A stretch of DNA of 64,000 nucleotides, taken from assembly GCF_003937945.1 (NCBI RefSeq), contig NZ_RSEC01000014.1:1-64000 (forward strand). Direction: 5' to 3'. Both the position numbers and the translations under genes were made by a program. The notes under the pieces were generated by a model. The model was not told the DNA's origin. It made no database searches and was given only the letters and a program-made list of their open reading frames with translations. Positions 17,736 to 26,890 of the stretch are shown piece by piece. This DNA comes from Amycolatopsis eburnea (lineage in GTDB: Bacteria; Actinomycetota; Actinomycetes; Mycobacteriales; Pseudonocardiaceae). Every line of letters starts with the position of its first letter. Position 1 is the stretch's first letter.

Positions 17736-17748
17736 TACGCTGGAAACC
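17736..17748 (+). promoter_or_regulatory. Likely -10 element of ispG (leaderless)
   Basis: TACGCT (17736-17741) ends 7 nt before the GTG start, with no Shine-Dalgarno sequence between. A TTGACA at 17703-17708 is too far upstream (27 nt) for a standard -35, so the -35 element is uncertain. Confidence 0.5.
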
Positions 17749-18900
17749 GTGACCGTCGCACTCGGTATGCCCGCCCTGCCCCCGCCCGTCCTCTCCGAGC
17801 GCCGCAAGACCCGCCAGCTCCAGGTGGGCCCGGTCGGCGTCGGCAGCGACTTCCCGATCTCCGTCCAGTCGATGACGACGACGCTCACCTCCGACGTCAA
17901 CGCGACCCTGCAGCAGATCGCCGAGCTCACCGCGGCGGGCTGCGACATCGTCCGCGTCGCGTGCCCGTCGGCCGACGACGCCGAGGCGCTGCCCGCGATC
18001 GCGAAGAAGTCGCAGATCCCGGTGATCGCCGACATCCACTTCCAGCCGAAGTACGTCTTCGCGGCGATCGAGGCCGGCTGCGCGGCGGTGCGCGTGAACC
18101 CGGGCAACATCCGGAAGTTCGACGACCAGGTCAAGGAGATCGCGCAGGCCGCGAAGGACCACGGCACGCCGATCCGGATCGGCGTCAACGCGGGTTCGCT
18201 GGACAAGCGGATCATGGACAAGTACGGCAAGGCGACGCCGGAAGCGCTCGCGGAGTCGGCGCTCTGGGAGGCGTCGCTGTTCGCCGAGCACGACTTCCAC
18301 GACATCAAGATCTCGGTGAAGCACAACGACCCCGTGGTCATGGTGCGCGCGTACGAGATCCTGGCCGAGCAGTGCGACTACCCGCTGCACCTCGGCGTCA
18401 CCGAAGCCGGGCCGGCGTTCCAGGGCACCATCAAGTCGGCCGTCGCGTTCGGCGCGCTGCTGCGCCAGGGCATCGGCGACACCATCCGCGTCTCGCTGTC
18501 CGCGCCGCCGGTCGAAGAGGTCAAGGTCGGCACCCAGATCCTGCAGTCGCTGAACCTGCGGCCGCGCAAGCTGGAGATCGTGTCCTGCCCGTCGTGCGGG
18601 CGCGCGCAGGTGGACGTCTACACGCTGGCCGAGCAGGTCACCGCCGGGCTCGAGGGCATGGAGATCCCGCTGCGCGTGGCCGTCATGGGCTGCGTCGTCA
18701 ACGGCCCGGGCGAGGCCCGCGAGGCCGACCTGGGCGTCGCGTCCGGCAACGGCAAGGGCCAGATCTTCGTCAAGGGCGAGGTCATCAAGACCGTGCCCGA
18801 GCACGCGATCGTCGAGACGCTCATCGAAGAGGCCATGCGCATCGCCGAAGAGTCGGGCGAAAGCCTCGGCGAGGGCGCCCCGGTCGTCACCGCGGGCTGA
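17749..18900 (+). CDS. ispG: 4-hydroxy-3-methylbut-2-en-1-yl diphosphate synthase (flavodoxin)
   Basis: 383 residues, GTG start. Converts methylerythritol cyclodiphosphate to HMBPP, the penultimate MEP pathway step, using a 4Fe-4S cluster. Cluster ligands are visible: Cys280 and Cys283 in VSCPSCGR, Cys315 in [12 protein letters not shown], and the following Glu. The N-terminal TIM-barrel half shows [17 protein letters not shown] and RVNPGN. Length suits the bacterial type without the extra plant domain. It shares its pathway with dxr two genes upstream but has its own promoter and a hairpin terminator. Confidence 0.96.
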   Translation: MTVALGMPALPPPVLSERRKTRQLQVGPVGVGSDFPISVQSMTTTLTSDVNATLQQIAELTAAGCDIVRVACPSADDAEALPAIAKKSQIPVIADIHFQPKYVFAAIEAGCAAVRVNPGNIRKFDDQVKEIAQAAKDHGTPIRIGVNAGSLDKRIMDKYGKATPEALAESALWEASLFAEHDFHDIKISVKHNDPVVMVRAYEILAEQCDYPLHLGVTEAGPAFQGTIKSAVAFGALLRQGIGDTIRVSLSAPPVEEVKVGTQILQSLNLRPRKLEIVSCPSCGRAQVDVYTLAEQVTAGLEGMEIPLRVAVMGCVVNGPGEAREADLGVASGNGKGQIFVKGEVIKTVPEHAIVETLIEEAMRIAEESGESLGEGAPVVTAG

Positions 18901-18911
18901 GCTTCCGAAGT

Positions 18912-18964
18912 GCCGTGAAGGCCTCCTTACCGGCTTTTATGACCGGTAAGGAGGCCTTCACGGC
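18912..18964. terminator. Long GTGAAGGCC-family hairpin, bidirectional terminator
   Basis: A perfect 22-bp stem (18912-18933 with 18943-18964) around the loop CTTTTATGA. It sits between the convergent stops of ispG and the 84-residue gene. The outer part (CCGTGAAGGCC) is shared with the hairpins at 32248-32290 and 59201-59247. Confidence 0.8.
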
Positions 18965-18968
18965 GTTT

Positions 18969-19223
18969 TCAGCCCTGCAGGTGGTGCTGCGCGGCGTCGC
19001 GGATCTGCAGGCGGACGTTCTCCAGCGCGGCGGCGACCTCGTCGATCTGCTGCGAAGCCAGCTGGATGGCGCCCTGGATCGCGGTCGCGGTGGTCGTCTC
19101 CCCGAGCAGCCCGAGCACCTGGGCCTGCAGGTCTTCGAGGTCGCTCTTGGTCGCGAGCGCGATGCCGGTGGGCACCTGGTCGGCGAGCAGCTCCAGCTGC
19201 TGGGCCTGTTCCTGGATCGTCAT
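18969..19223 (-). CDS. Small helical (coiled-coil) protein of unknown function
   Basis: 84 residues from the ATG at 19223, with GGAAGG about 9 nt upstream. I do not recognise a family. The sequence is mostly amphipathic helix rich in Gln, Ala and Leu (EQAQQLELLADQ, LEDLQAQVLGLL, IQLASQQIDEVAAALENVRLQI), which suggests a two- or three-helix coiled coil that may oligomerise or bind a partner. It has no Cys, signal peptide or membrane segment. It sits between ispG and an AraC gene, inside an otherwise conserved block, and is divergent from the AraC gene. Confidence 0.65.
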   Translation of the reverse strand: MTIQEQAQQLELLADQVPTGIALATKSDLEDLQAQVLGLLGETTTATAIQGAIQLASQQIDEVAAALENVRLQIRDAAQHHLQG

Positions 19224-19305
19224 CGGGTGGTTCCTTCCGCGGCGGGGACGCCCCTCCGTGTTATCAGACCCGGAACTGTCGGTGGTGACGTTTACGCTGG
19301 CATTC

Positions 19306-20106
19306 GTGAACGTGACCTGGGCCATTCACCAGCCGCACCCGGTGGTGCGGCCCCTGGTCACGCGCTACGTCGGGTACGCGCAGAGCGAGGTGACGCTGCC
19401 GGTCCACCGCGGGCTGCCGTCCCGGCACGTGACCCTGGTCATCAGCCTCGCCGGGCCGGTGCGGATGGCCGGCCACAGCCTGCGCGCGCTGGTCGGCGGG
19501 CTGCACACGAGCGCGGTGCTGATCCGGCAGGACCGCGTGCAGGAGGGGCTGCAGCTGGAGCTCGACCCGCTGGGCGTGCGCACGCTCTTCGGCGTCACGG
19601 CGGCGGAGCTGAGCGGCGAGGTGGCCGACCTCGCCGCGTTCGGCCTCGGCTCGCTGCCCGACCGGCTGCGGGAGCTGCCCACGTGGGCGGAGCGGTTCGC
19701 GCTGCTCGACGACGTCCTGGCCGCGCGGGCCGTCGAGCCGGTGGCGCCGCCGCCCGAGCTGGGCGAGGCGTGGCGCCGGATGCGGGGCGCCGACGGGCAG
19801 GTGCGCGTCGCCGACCTCGCCGGCGAGGTCGGCTGGAGCCGGCGGCACCTGGGCGAGCGGTTCCGCGCGGAGCTGGGCCTGGCGCCGAAGCAGGCGGCGC
19901 GGGTCCTGCGGTTCGAGCGGGCCGCGCGGCTGCTGCGCCGGGGCCGCGCGGACCTGGCCGCGCTGGCGGTCGAGTGCGGCTACTACGACCAGGCGCACCT
20001 GACCAACGAGTGGCGCGCGCTGGCCGGGTGCACGCCGGGCACGTGGATCGCCGAGGAGCTCCCGTTCCTCCAAGACCAGGAGGAGGCCGCCGGGCAAGAC
20101 TCGTGA
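19306..20106 (+). CDS. AraC-family transcriptional regulator
   Basis: 266 residues from GTG 19306; GTGs at 19285 and 19312 are possible, but TACGCT at 19293-19298 ends 7 nt before 19306, fitting a leaderless start. The N-terminal half is a ligand/oligomerisation domain. The C-terminal third is an AraC double helix-turn-helix (VADLAGEVGWSRRHLGERFRAELGLAPKQ, then LAALAVECGYYDQAHLTNEWRAL). The next gene, a VOC protein, starts one nucleotide after the stop, so the pair is one operon and the VOC protein or its substrate may belong to its regulon. Confidence 0.85.
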   Translation: MNVTWAIHQPHPVVRPLVTRYVGYAQSEVTLPVHRGLPSRHVTLVISLAGPVRMAGHSLRALVGGLHTSAVLIRQDRVQEGLQLELDPLGVRTLFGVTAAELSGEVADLAAFGLGSLPDRLRELPTWAERFALLDDVLAARAVEPVAPPPELGEAWRRMRGADGQVRVADLAGEVGWSRRHLGERFRAELGLAPKQAARVLRFERAARLLRRGRADLAALAVECGYYDQAHLTNEWRALAGCTPGTWIAEELPFLQDQEEAAGQDS

Positions 20107-20107
20107 C

Positions 20108-20500
20108 ATGACTCCTGAACCGAACGTCTGGCCCGCCCTCCGGTACGACGACGCCCCGGCCGCGGTCCGGTTCCTCGTCGACGTCCTGGGCTTCACCGAG
20201 GCACTGGTGGTGCCCGAAGGCGACCTGATCGCGCACGCCGAGCTGCGCTGGCCCGAGGGCGGCGCGGTGATGCTGGGCAGCGTCCGCCCGCCGGACGGCG
20301 TCCACGACGCGATGAAGCCGGGCACGGGCGCGGTGTACGTGGTGTCGGACCGGGTGGACGAGATCCACGCGCGCGTGCGGGCCGCCGGCGCGGAGATCAC
20401 GGCCGGGCTGACCGACACCGAGTACGGCTCGCACACGTTCAGCCTGCGTGACCCGGAGGGCAACTCCTGGACGATCGGCACCTACCGCGGCGCGCCCTGA
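20108..20500 (+). CDS. VOC (glyoxalase/bleomycin-resistance fold) protein
   Basis: 130 residues. Two beta-alpha-beta-beta-beta modules typical of the vicinal oxygen chelate superfamily: PALRYDDAPAAVRFLVDVLGF with its AELRWPEGGAVMLGS strand, then GTGAVYVVSDRVDEI and SHTFSLRDPEGNSWTIGTY. The closing DPEGNxW is characteristic. Members either bind small toxic compounds or catalyse metal-dependent isomerisation or cleavage; the substrate is unknown. It is coupled to the AraC gene upstream. Confidence 0.85.
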   Translation: MTPEPNVWPALRYDDAPAAVRFLVDVLGFTEALVVPEGDLIAHAELRWPEGGAVMLGSVRPPDGVHDAMKPGTGAVYVVSDRVDEIHARVRAAGAEITAGLTDTEYGSHTFSLRDPEGNSWTIGTYRGAP

Positions 20501-20594
20501 CGCCGTCCACCACTGCATCCGCTCCGGGCGTTCATCTCAGCGTGTCGACGGCCTCGCGTTCCGTTTACCCGCGGAATCTGGCACCCTGGAGCCC

Positions 20595-21449
20595 GTGTTG
20601 CGGCTTGCAGGTGCACGGCTGCTCGATGATCGGGACTATCCGGCGGTGCGTGCGGCTCTCGCCGCCGACCCGGTGGGCAGCTGCATGGTCAGCGCCCGGG
20701 TCGAGGCTGCCGGTCTCGATCCGTGGCGGCTCGGTGGTGAGCTTTGGGCCGCCGACAGCCGCCCGGTTCGTGCCGGGCGGCTCCAAGGGCTGTGCTTTTC
20801 CGGGCCGAACCTGATCCCCTTGCGCGGCAACGCGCCCGCGTTGCGGTCCTTCGCCGACCGCGCGCTGCGCCGGCAACGCACGTGCTCGTCGCTCGTCGGC
20901 CCGGCCGAGCAGGTCCTCGGGCTCTGGGACGAGCTCGAGGACGAGTGGGGCCCGGCCCGCGAGGTCCGCGACGACCAGCCGCTGATGGCACTCGACAGCA
21001 CGCCGCTGGTGGCCGCCGACCCCCTCGTGCGCCCGGTCCGGCCGGACGAACTCGAGCGGTACCTGCCCGCGGCCGTCGCGATGTTCATCGAGGAGGTCGG
21101 CGTCGACCCGCGCAGCGGTGACGGCGGCGCCAGCTACCGCGCCCGCGTCACGGAGCTGATCGGCGCCGGGCGCGCGTTCGCCCGGTTCGAAAACGGCGAA
21201 GTCGTCTTCAAGGCCGAGATCGGCGCCATGTCGGCGACCGTCGGGCAGATCCAGGGCGTCTGGGTGCACCCTGAACGCCGGGGGAGCGGGCTCGGCACCG
21301 CCGGCACGGCCGCCGTGGTCAACCGGCTCGTCCGCGGCCTGGGCCGCACCGCGAGCCTCTACGTCAACGCGTTCAACACCCCCGCCCTCGCGGCCTACCG
21401 CAAGATCGGGTTCCAGCAGGTCGGCCAGTACGCGACGGTGCTCTTCTAG
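20595..21449 (+). CDS. GNAT acetyltransferase with N-terminal DUF4081-like domain
   Basis: 284 residues from GTG 20595 (VLRLAGARLLDDRDY). The N-terminal half (about 1-130) resembles the actinobacterial DUF4081 region; the C-terminal half is a GNAT fold with the acetyl-CoA loop VWVHPERRGSGLGTAGTAAVV and NAFNTPALAAYRKIGFQQVG. In mycobacteria the equivalent gene follows ispG (Rv2867c position, from memory). The acetyl acceptor is unknown. CACCCT lies 7 nt before the start and no Shine-Dalgarno sequence is seen. It ends 62 nt before the penicillin-binding protein gene. Confidence 0.85.
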   Translation: MLRLAGARLLDDRDYPAVRAALAADPVGSCMVSARVEAAGLDPWRLGGELWAADSRPVRAGRLQGLCFSGPNLIPLRGNAPALRSFADRALRRQRTCSSLVGPAEQVLGLWDELEDEWGPAREVRDDQPLMALDSTPLVAADPLVRPVRPDELERYLPAAVAMFIEEVGVDPRSGDGGASYRARVTELIGAGRAFARFENGEVVFKAEIGAMSATVGQIQGVWVHPERRGSGLGTAGTAAVVNRLVRGLGRTASLYVNAFNTPALAAYRKIGFQQVGQYATVLF

Positions 21450-21511
21450 TCACTCTTCCGTGGCCGCGTTTCAGCCCGGGAGACACGCGCTGACCAGGGC
21501 ATTATCCCGCC

Positions 21512-23305
21512 ATGAGTGCACGTCGACGCCGTGGTGCGCTCGCGGTGCTGCTGCTCGCCGCCGCGACCACGGCCGGGTGCTCGGGCGACGGTCCCGAGGA
21601 CGCCCTCTCCGCATTCCTGGACGCGGTCGCGTCCGGGGACGTTGCCGCAGCGGCGGCGAACACCGACTCGCCCGACGCCGCGAAGACCGTGCTGAGCCAG
21701 GTCCTCGGCGTGCTCGACCCGGAGTCGCTCGACGTCGACGACGAAGAGGTGAAGCAGCCCGACGGCGACGTCGTCACCGCCGGCTACCAGCTCACCTGGC
21801 ACCTGCCGCACGGCCGGAGCTGGTCCTACCGCGCCGACGCGCAGCTGCGCGCGGCCGAAACCGGCTGGCAGGTGCACTGGCAGCCGACCGTCGTGCACCC
21901 GCAGCTGGCCGTCGGCCAGACCCTCGGCCTGCTGCCCCAGCTGCCCGAGACGGCACCGGTGCTCGACCGCGACGGCGTGCCGCTGATGCGCCCGCAGACC
22001 GTGATCGGCGTGGTCGTCGACCCGCAGAAGGCCGGCGACCCGAGCGCGGTCGCCGGGACGCTCGCCAAGGCGCTGCACCGGTACGAGCCGTCGGTCACCG
22101 GCCGCTCGGTGCTCGACGGGATGAACAAGACCAAGCCCGGCGACGCCTACCCGGTGATCAGCCTGCGCGCCGGCGACTACCAGCGGGTCAAGCCGGTGAT
22201 CTACGACCTGCCCGGCGTCCGCTTCGCCAGCCAGGAGCGGCTGCTGCCGGTGACCCGCGGGTCGGGTCAGCAGGTCCTGCCGGGCATCCGCGCGCTGGTC
22301 GAGCAGGAGCTGGCCGGGGCGGCGGGCTGGCGGATCGTCACCCGGGACGTCACCGGGGGCGAGTCGGCGGAGCTCAAGGCCGAGCCGCCGCGGCCCGCGC
22401 CCGCCGTGACCAGCACGCTCAGCGCGCGGATCCAGGCCGCCGCCGAGAAGGCCCTCGAAACCGAGGAGTACCCGGCCGCGCTGGTGGCGATCCAGCCGTC
22501 GAGCGGCGACATCCTCGCCGTCGCGCAGAACGGCGCCGCCGACGACGAAGGGTCGCTGGCGCTGTCCGGGCGCTACCCGCCGGGATCGACGTTCAAGATC
22601 GTGACGGCCGCGGCCGCGCTGTCGGCGGGCGACGTCGACGCGGGCAGCCCGGTCGACTGCCCCGGCACCACGACGGTCGAAAACCGGGTGGTGCCGAACG
22701 AAGGCCGCTTCGACCTGGGCCGGGTCCCGCTGAAGACGGCGTTCGCGCGGTCCTGCAACACGACCTTCGCCCGGCTCGCCGCGGGCCTCCCGGCCCCGGC
22801 GCTGACCGACGCCGCCCGCTCGTTCGGGCTGGGCGCCGACTTCGTGGTCCCCGGCCTGACCACGGTCACCGGCGCCGTCCCGGCCAGCGACTCGGCCGTC
22901 CAGCGCGCCGAAAACGGCTTCGGCCAGGGCACGGTGGTCACCAGCCCGTTCGGCATGGCCCTGGTCGCGGCGACCGTGCAGGCCGGTCACGTGCCGACGC
23001 CGTCGCTGGTGAAGGGCATGCCGGCGAGCACGAACAACGTCGGCGACGCGCCTTCGCAGGACGTCCTCGACGCGCTGCGCGGGATGATGCGCGAGGTCGT
23101 CACCAGCGGCACCGCGACCGGCCTGCGGGACATCCCCGACGTGGCGGGCAAGACCGGCACCGCCCAGTTCGGCGACGGCTCCCGCGCGCACGGCTGGTTC
23201 GTCGGTTACCGCGGCGACCTGGCGTTCGCCGTGCTGCTGACCGAGGCCGGTTCGTCGAAACCGGCGGTGCAGGCCGCCCACCGGTTCCTGGCCGGGGTCG
23301 GCTGA
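21512..23305 (+). CDS. Penicillin-binding lipoprotein (class B-like D,D-transpeptidase)
   Basis: 597 residues. Signal peptide with lipobox TAGC at the end of a hydrophobic stretch, so it should be anchored in the membrane facing the cell wall. An NTF2-like (MecA-N type) domain covers about residues 30-150, followed by a dimerisation-like region and the transpeptidase domain. Active-site motifs are intact: Ser359 in STFK, SCN at 414-416, and KTGT at 547-550. It cross-links peptidoglycan. It corresponds in position to the mycobacterial PBP lipoprotein near map. CATTAT lies 6 nt before the ATG. Confidence 0.92.
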   Translation: MSARRRRGALAVLLLAAATTAGCSGDGPEDALSAFLDAVASGDVAAAAANTDSPDAAKTVLSQVLGVLDPESLDVDDEEVKQPDGDVVTAGYQLTWHLPHGRSWSYRADAQLRAAETGWQVHWQPTVVHPQLAVGQTLGLLPQLPETAPVLDRDGVPLMRPQTVIGVVVDPQKAGDPSAVAGTLAKALHRYEPSVTGRSVLDGMNKTKPGDAYPVISLRAGDYQRVKPVIYDLPGVRFASQERLLPVTRGSGQQVLPGIRALVEQELAGAAGWRIVTRDVTGGESAELKAEPPRPAPAVTSTLSARIQAAAEKALETEEYPAALVAIQPSSGDILAVAQNGAADDEGSLALSGRYPPGSTFKIVTAAAALSAGDVDAGSPVDCPGTTTVENRVVPNEGRFDLGRVPLKTAFARSCNTTFARLAAGLPAPALTDAARSFGLGADFVVPGLTTVTGAVPASDSAVQRAENGFGQGTVVTSPFGMALVAATVQAGHVPTPSLVKGMPASTNNVGDAPSQDVLDALRGMMREVVTSGTATGLRDIPDVAGKTGTAQFGDGSRAHGWFVGYRGDLAFAVLLTEAGSSKPAVQAAHRFLAGVG

Positions 23306-23328
23306 GCGGGCCGTCGTAAAGTGGGGGC

Positions 23329-24186
23329 ATGTCCGTTCGTGCCCCGCTGGTTCCCGGCGTCCAGACGCCGCGCCGCGACGTCCCCAGTTCCATCGCCCGT
23401 CCCGAGTACGTGGACAAGCCGGCGCCGAAGCGGGACACCGGCAACGGCGTGCGCACGCCCGAGGTGATCGAGGCGATGCGGATCGCGAGCCGGATCGCGG
23501 CGCAGGCGCTGGAGGAGGGCGGCAAGGCGGTCAAGCCGGGCGCCACGACGGACGACATCGACAAGGTGGTGCACGAGTTCCTGCTCGACCACCACGCCTA
23601 CCCCTCGACGCTGGGCTACCGCCACTTCCCGAAGTCGTGCTGCACCTCGCTCAACGAGGTCATCTGCCACGGCATCCCGGACTCGACGGTGATCGAGGAC
23701 GGCGACATCTGCAACATCGACGTCACCGCCTACATCGGCGGCGTCCACGGCGACACGAACGCGACGTTCCTGGCCGGCGACGTCTCCGAAGAGGCCCGCC
23801 TGCTGGTCGAGCGCACCCGCGAGGCGACGATGCGGGCGATCAAGGCGGTCCGGCCGGGCCGCCAGCTCAACGTCATCGGCCGGGTCATCGAGTCCTACGC
23901 CAAGCGCTTCGGCTACGGCGTGGTCCGCGACTTCACCGGCCACGGCGTCGGCCCCGCGTTCCACACGCCGCCGACGGTCCTGCACTACGAAGAGCCCTCC
24001 GTCGACACGATCATCGAGGAGGGCATGACCTTCACGATCGAGCCGATGATCACGCTGGGCACCATCGACTACGACATCTGGTCCGACGACTGGACCGTCA
24101 CCACGAAGGACAAGAAGTGGACGGCCCAGTTCGAGCACACCCTCGTGGTGACGGCCGACGGCAGCGAGATCCTCACGCTGCCGTGA
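23329..24186 (+). CDS. map: Type I methionine aminopeptidase
   Basis: 285 residues. Removes the initiator Met from new proteins. The pita-bread fold metal ligands are present: Asp in [11 protein letters not shown] and GDTNATF, His in [10 protein letters not shown], Glu in TIEPM and the final Glu in FEHTLVV. The N-terminal extension of about 40 residues ([19 protein letters not shown]...) is typical of actinobacterial MapB-like proteins. TAAAGT ends 6 nt before the ATG, which fits a leaderless start. It converges on the ABC permease gene with one base between stops. Confidence 0.95.
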   Translation: MSVRAPLVPGVQTPRRDVPSSIARPEYVDKPAPKRDTGNGVRTPEVIEAMRIASRIAAQALEEGGKAVKPGATTDDIDKVVHEFLLDHHAYPSTLGYRHFPKSCCTSLNEVICHGIPDSTVIEDGDICNIDVTAYIGGVHGDTNATFLAGDVSEEARLLVERTREATMRAIKAVRPGRQLNVIGRVIESYAKRFGYGVVRDFTGHGVGPAFHTPPTVLHYEEPSVDTIIEEGMTFTIEPMITLGTIDYDIWSDDWTVTTKDKKWTAQFEHTLVVTADGSEILTLP

Positions 24187-24187
24187 G

Positions 24188-24991
24188 TCAGTGGCTGGTG
24201 GCCTTCTTGTAGCAGCGCACCGAAAGCGGCACGAAGACCACCAGCAGCACCGCGATCCACAGCACCGACGCGAGCACGGCGTGCTGCATCGGCCAGACGT
24301 CGTGCACCGGCATCGCCGCGCTGGTGTTGCCGAACAGCTCCCGCGCCGCCTGGGTGATCGCCGAGACCGGGTTCCAGTCCGCGATCACCCGCAGCGGGGT
24401 GGGCAGCCTGCCGCTGTCGACGAACGTGTTGGCCAGGAACGTGAGCGGGAAGATCGCCACGCTCGAGACGTTGTTGAACACCTCGGGCTTGCGCACGGCG
24501 AGGCCGAGCGTCCCCATCACCCACGACAGCGCGTAGGCGAAGGCGAGCAGCAGGAGCACGCCGCCCAGCGCCTCGAAGACGCCGGTGTGGATGCGCCAGC
24601 CGACCAGCAGGCCGACGAGGCCCATGATGAGCAGGCTCGTCACGTTGAGGATGAGGTCCGCCGTGGTCCGCCCGATCAGCACCGCGGCCGGCGACATCGG
24701 CAGCGATCTGAACCGGTCGATGATGCCCTTCTGCAGGTCGTCGGTCAGGCCGTAGCCGGTGACGATGCTGCCCATCGCCACCGCGAGGGTGAAGATCCCC
24801 GGGAGCATGAACTCGCGGTAGGACATGCCCGGGATGTCGATCACGCTGCCGAAGACGTAGCCGAAGAGCAGCACGAACATCACCGGCATGAACACGATGG
24901 ACCCGAGCAGGTCCAGTGACCGGACGATCTTGATCGAGTTGCGCTTGGCGACGGTCACGCCGTCGGTGACGGCCATCTGCACCGCGTTCAT
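24188..24991 (-). CDS. ABC-2 type transporter permease (DrrB-like)
   Basis: 267 residues from the ATG at 24991, which overlaps the stop of the ATPase gene (TGATG). Six hydrophobic segments and ABC-2 features such as LPGIFTLAVAMGSIVTGYGLTDDLQKGIIDRFRSLPMSPAAVLIGR place it with daunorubicin-exporter type permeases. With the ATPase it should form a 2+2 exporter; the substrate is unknown. It is the last gene of a four-gene minus-strand unit that starts with a ribbon-helix-helix protein. Confidence 0.88.
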   Translation of the reverse strand: MNAVQMAVTDGVTVAKRNSIKIVRSLDLLGSIVFMPVMFVLLFGYVFGSVIDIPGMSYREFMLPGIFTLAVAMGSIVTGYGLTDDLQKGIIDRFRSLPMSPAAVLIGRTTADLILNVTSLLIMGLVGLLVGWRIHTGVFEALGGVLLLLAFAYALSWVMGTLGLAVRKPEVFNNVSSVAIFPLTFLANTFVDSGRLPTPLRVIADWNPVSAITQAARELFGNTSAAMPVHDVWPMQHAVLASVLWIAVLLVVFVPLSVRCYKKATSH

Positions 24992-25947
24992 CACACGGCC
25001 TCCTTCGCGGGTTCGGCCGTTTCGTGGCCGGTCAGGGTGAGGAAAACGTCGTCGAGGGTGGGGCGGCGGACGCCGACGTCGCGGACGTCGACGCCGTCGG
25101 CGGCGAGCAGGGCCAGCGCTTCGGTAAGCGCTTTCGCGCCGTGGGTCACGGGCACGGTGAGCCGGAACGCCTCGGCCTGCGGCTCGCCGCTGGCCAGCCG
25201 CGCCAGCGCTCGCCGCGCCACCTCGACGTCGGCGTGCGTGCCGACGGTCAGCTCGATCCGCTCGCCGCCGACGAGGTCCTTGAGCTCGTCGGCGGTGCCG
25301 CGGGCGATCACGCGCCCGTGGTCGACGACGGCGATGCTGTCGGCCAGCCGGTCGGCTTCCTCGAGGTACTGCGTGGTCAGCAGCAGCGTCGTGCCGCCCG
25401 CGACCAGTTCGGTGATGACGTCCCACAGCTCGGTGCGGGCCCGCGGGTCGAGCCCGGTCGTGGGCTCGTCGAGGAACAGCACCGGCGGGTTGGCCACGAG
25501 CGCGCCGGCCAGGTCGAGCCGGCGCCGCATGCCGCCGGAGTAGCCCTTCACCGGCCGGTCGGCGGCGTCTTCGAGGCTGAACCGGGCCAGCAGCTCCCGG
25601 CCGCGGGCCTTGGCCCGCTTGGTGCCGAGGTGGTAGAGCCGCCCGACCATCTCGAGGTTCTCGGCCCCGGTCAGCTCCTGGTCGACGGCGGCGTACTGGC
25701 CGGACGCGCCGATGTGCGAGCGCAGCACGTGCGCGTCCTTCACGACGTCGAACCCGGCGACGGTCGCGCGGCCCGCGTCCGGCTTCTGCAGCGTCGTGAG
25801 GATCTGCACGGTGGTCGTCTTCCCGGCGCCGTTCGGCCCGAGCACACCGAGCACGGTGCCTTCCGGGACCCGCAGGTCCATCCCGTCGAGGGCGGTGACG
25901 GAGCCGTATTTCTTGACGAGCCCTTCGGCCACAATGGCGTCTGGCAT
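24991..25947 (-). CDS. ABC transporter ATP-binding protein (DrrA-like)
   Basis: 318 residues. Walker A GPNGAGKTTT, signature YSGGMRRRLDLA, Walker B VLFLDEPTTGLD and the switch His region are intact. The C-terminal extension (about residues 230-318, ending RRPTLDDVFLTLTGHE) is typical of the DrrA/daunorubicin-resistance subfamily. GAAGGGGAAG lies before the ATG. It is translationally coupled to the permease gene and follows the DUF4097 gene by 27 nt. Confidence 0.92.
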   Translation of the reverse strand: MPDAIVAEGLVKKYGSVTALDGMDLRVPEGTVLGVLGPNGAGKTTTVQILTTLQKPDAGRATVAGFDVVKDAHVLRSHIGASGQYAAVDQELTGAENLEMVGRLYHLGTKRAKARGRELLARFSLEDAADRPVKGYSGGMRRRLDLAGALVANPPVLFLDEPTTGLDPRARTELWDVITELVAGGTTLLLTTQYLEEADRLADSIAVVDHGRVIARGTADELKDLVGGERIELTVGTHADVEVARRALARLASGEPQAEAFRLTVPVTHGAKALTEALALLAADGVDVRDVGVRRPTLDDVFLTLTGHETAEPAKEAV

Positions 25948-25974
25948 GGTCTTCCCCTTCTTCGCGTGGAGACT

Positions 25975-26817
25975 TCAGGCCCGGCGGATGACGATGTCGC
26001 CGGTGTAGGTGTGGGCTTTGACCTCGACCGTTTCCGTGGTCCCGCCAGGGCCCTCGGAGGGGGTGAGCGTGTTGCGCACGGAACCGGTCAGGGAGTTGAG
26101 CTCGAGCCAGGCGGCGCTGCCCTCGCGGACGCCGACCTCGATCTCGCCGACGGCGGTCTCGAGGATGATGGCGTCGCGCATGACCTCGTTGAGCCGGATG
26201 TCGCCGGACGCGGTCTTGGCGTGCACGCCGGCGTGCGCGAGGGAGACGAAGATGTCGCCGTTCGCGGTGCTGACCCGCAGGTCGCCGGTGACTTCGCCGA
26301 CGCGGGTCTCGCCGTTGGAGTTCTTCAGCACGGCCGTGCCGTCGATCTCGCGGATCCGCAGCTCGCCGGAGCCGGTGTGGGCCTCGACGTGGCCGGTGGC
26401 CCGTTCGACGGTGACGTCGCCGGTGGCGGTGCTCGCCTCGAGCCGGGCGGCCCGGTCGAGGTGGATGTCGCCGACCGAGGTCTTGATGCGGCTGTCGCCG
26501 ACCTGGCCGCTGACCCGGATGTCGCCCATGGCGGCCGTGGACCTGAGGCGCGAGCCGGCGGGCAGCTCGACCGTGACGTGCAGCGAGCCGCCCTTGCCCC
26601 ACAGCTTGGTGGCGTACTTCGGGCCCTTGACCAGCAGCTCGCCGCTCGCGAACTCGACGCGGGTCTTGGCGACCGCCTTCAGGTCTTCGGGTTCGGACGG
26701 GTCGGCGGGCTCGATCTCGACGGTGGTTTCCGCGCGCTCGCCGGCGACGATCCGGATGTCGGCGACGCTGACGTCGATCGTGGCCGAGATCGGCTCGGGG
26801 GTGGCGAAAACGGGCAT
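25975..26817 (-). CDS. DUF4097 beta-strand repeat protein
   Basis: 280 residues with no signal peptide or membrane span. The body is a series of short beta repeats of the form GDIxVxxAxGxVxAxTxSGDIRL (for example TGDVTVERATGHVEAHTGSGELRI), expected to build a right-handed beta-helix. This is the DUF4097/DUF4098 type, often encoded with ABC exporters or ribbon-helix-helix regulators in actinobacteria; its biochemical role is unknown. AGGAGG lies 8 nt before the ATG. It sits between the regulator gene and the ABC transporter genes. Confidence 0.82.
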   Translation of the reverse strand: MPVFATPEPISATIDVSVADIRIVAGERAETTVEIEPADPSEPEDLKAVAKTRVEFASGELLVKGPKYATKLWGKGGSLHVTVELPAGSRLRSTAAMGDIRVSGQVGDSRIKTSVGDIHLDRAARLEASTATGDVTVERATGHVEAHTGSGELRIREIDGTAVLKNSNGETRVGEVTGDLRVSTANGDIFVSLAHAGVHAKTASGDIRLNEVMRDAIILETAVGEIEVGVREGSAAWLELNSLTGSVRNTLTPSEGPGGTTETVEVKAHTYTGDIVIRRA

Positions 26818-26890
26818 GGCTGCGCCCTCCTGGGGTGCTCGGGTGGCGTCTCCGCAGGTCGGAGACGTGTAGGTGAAAGAGACGGGTGGG

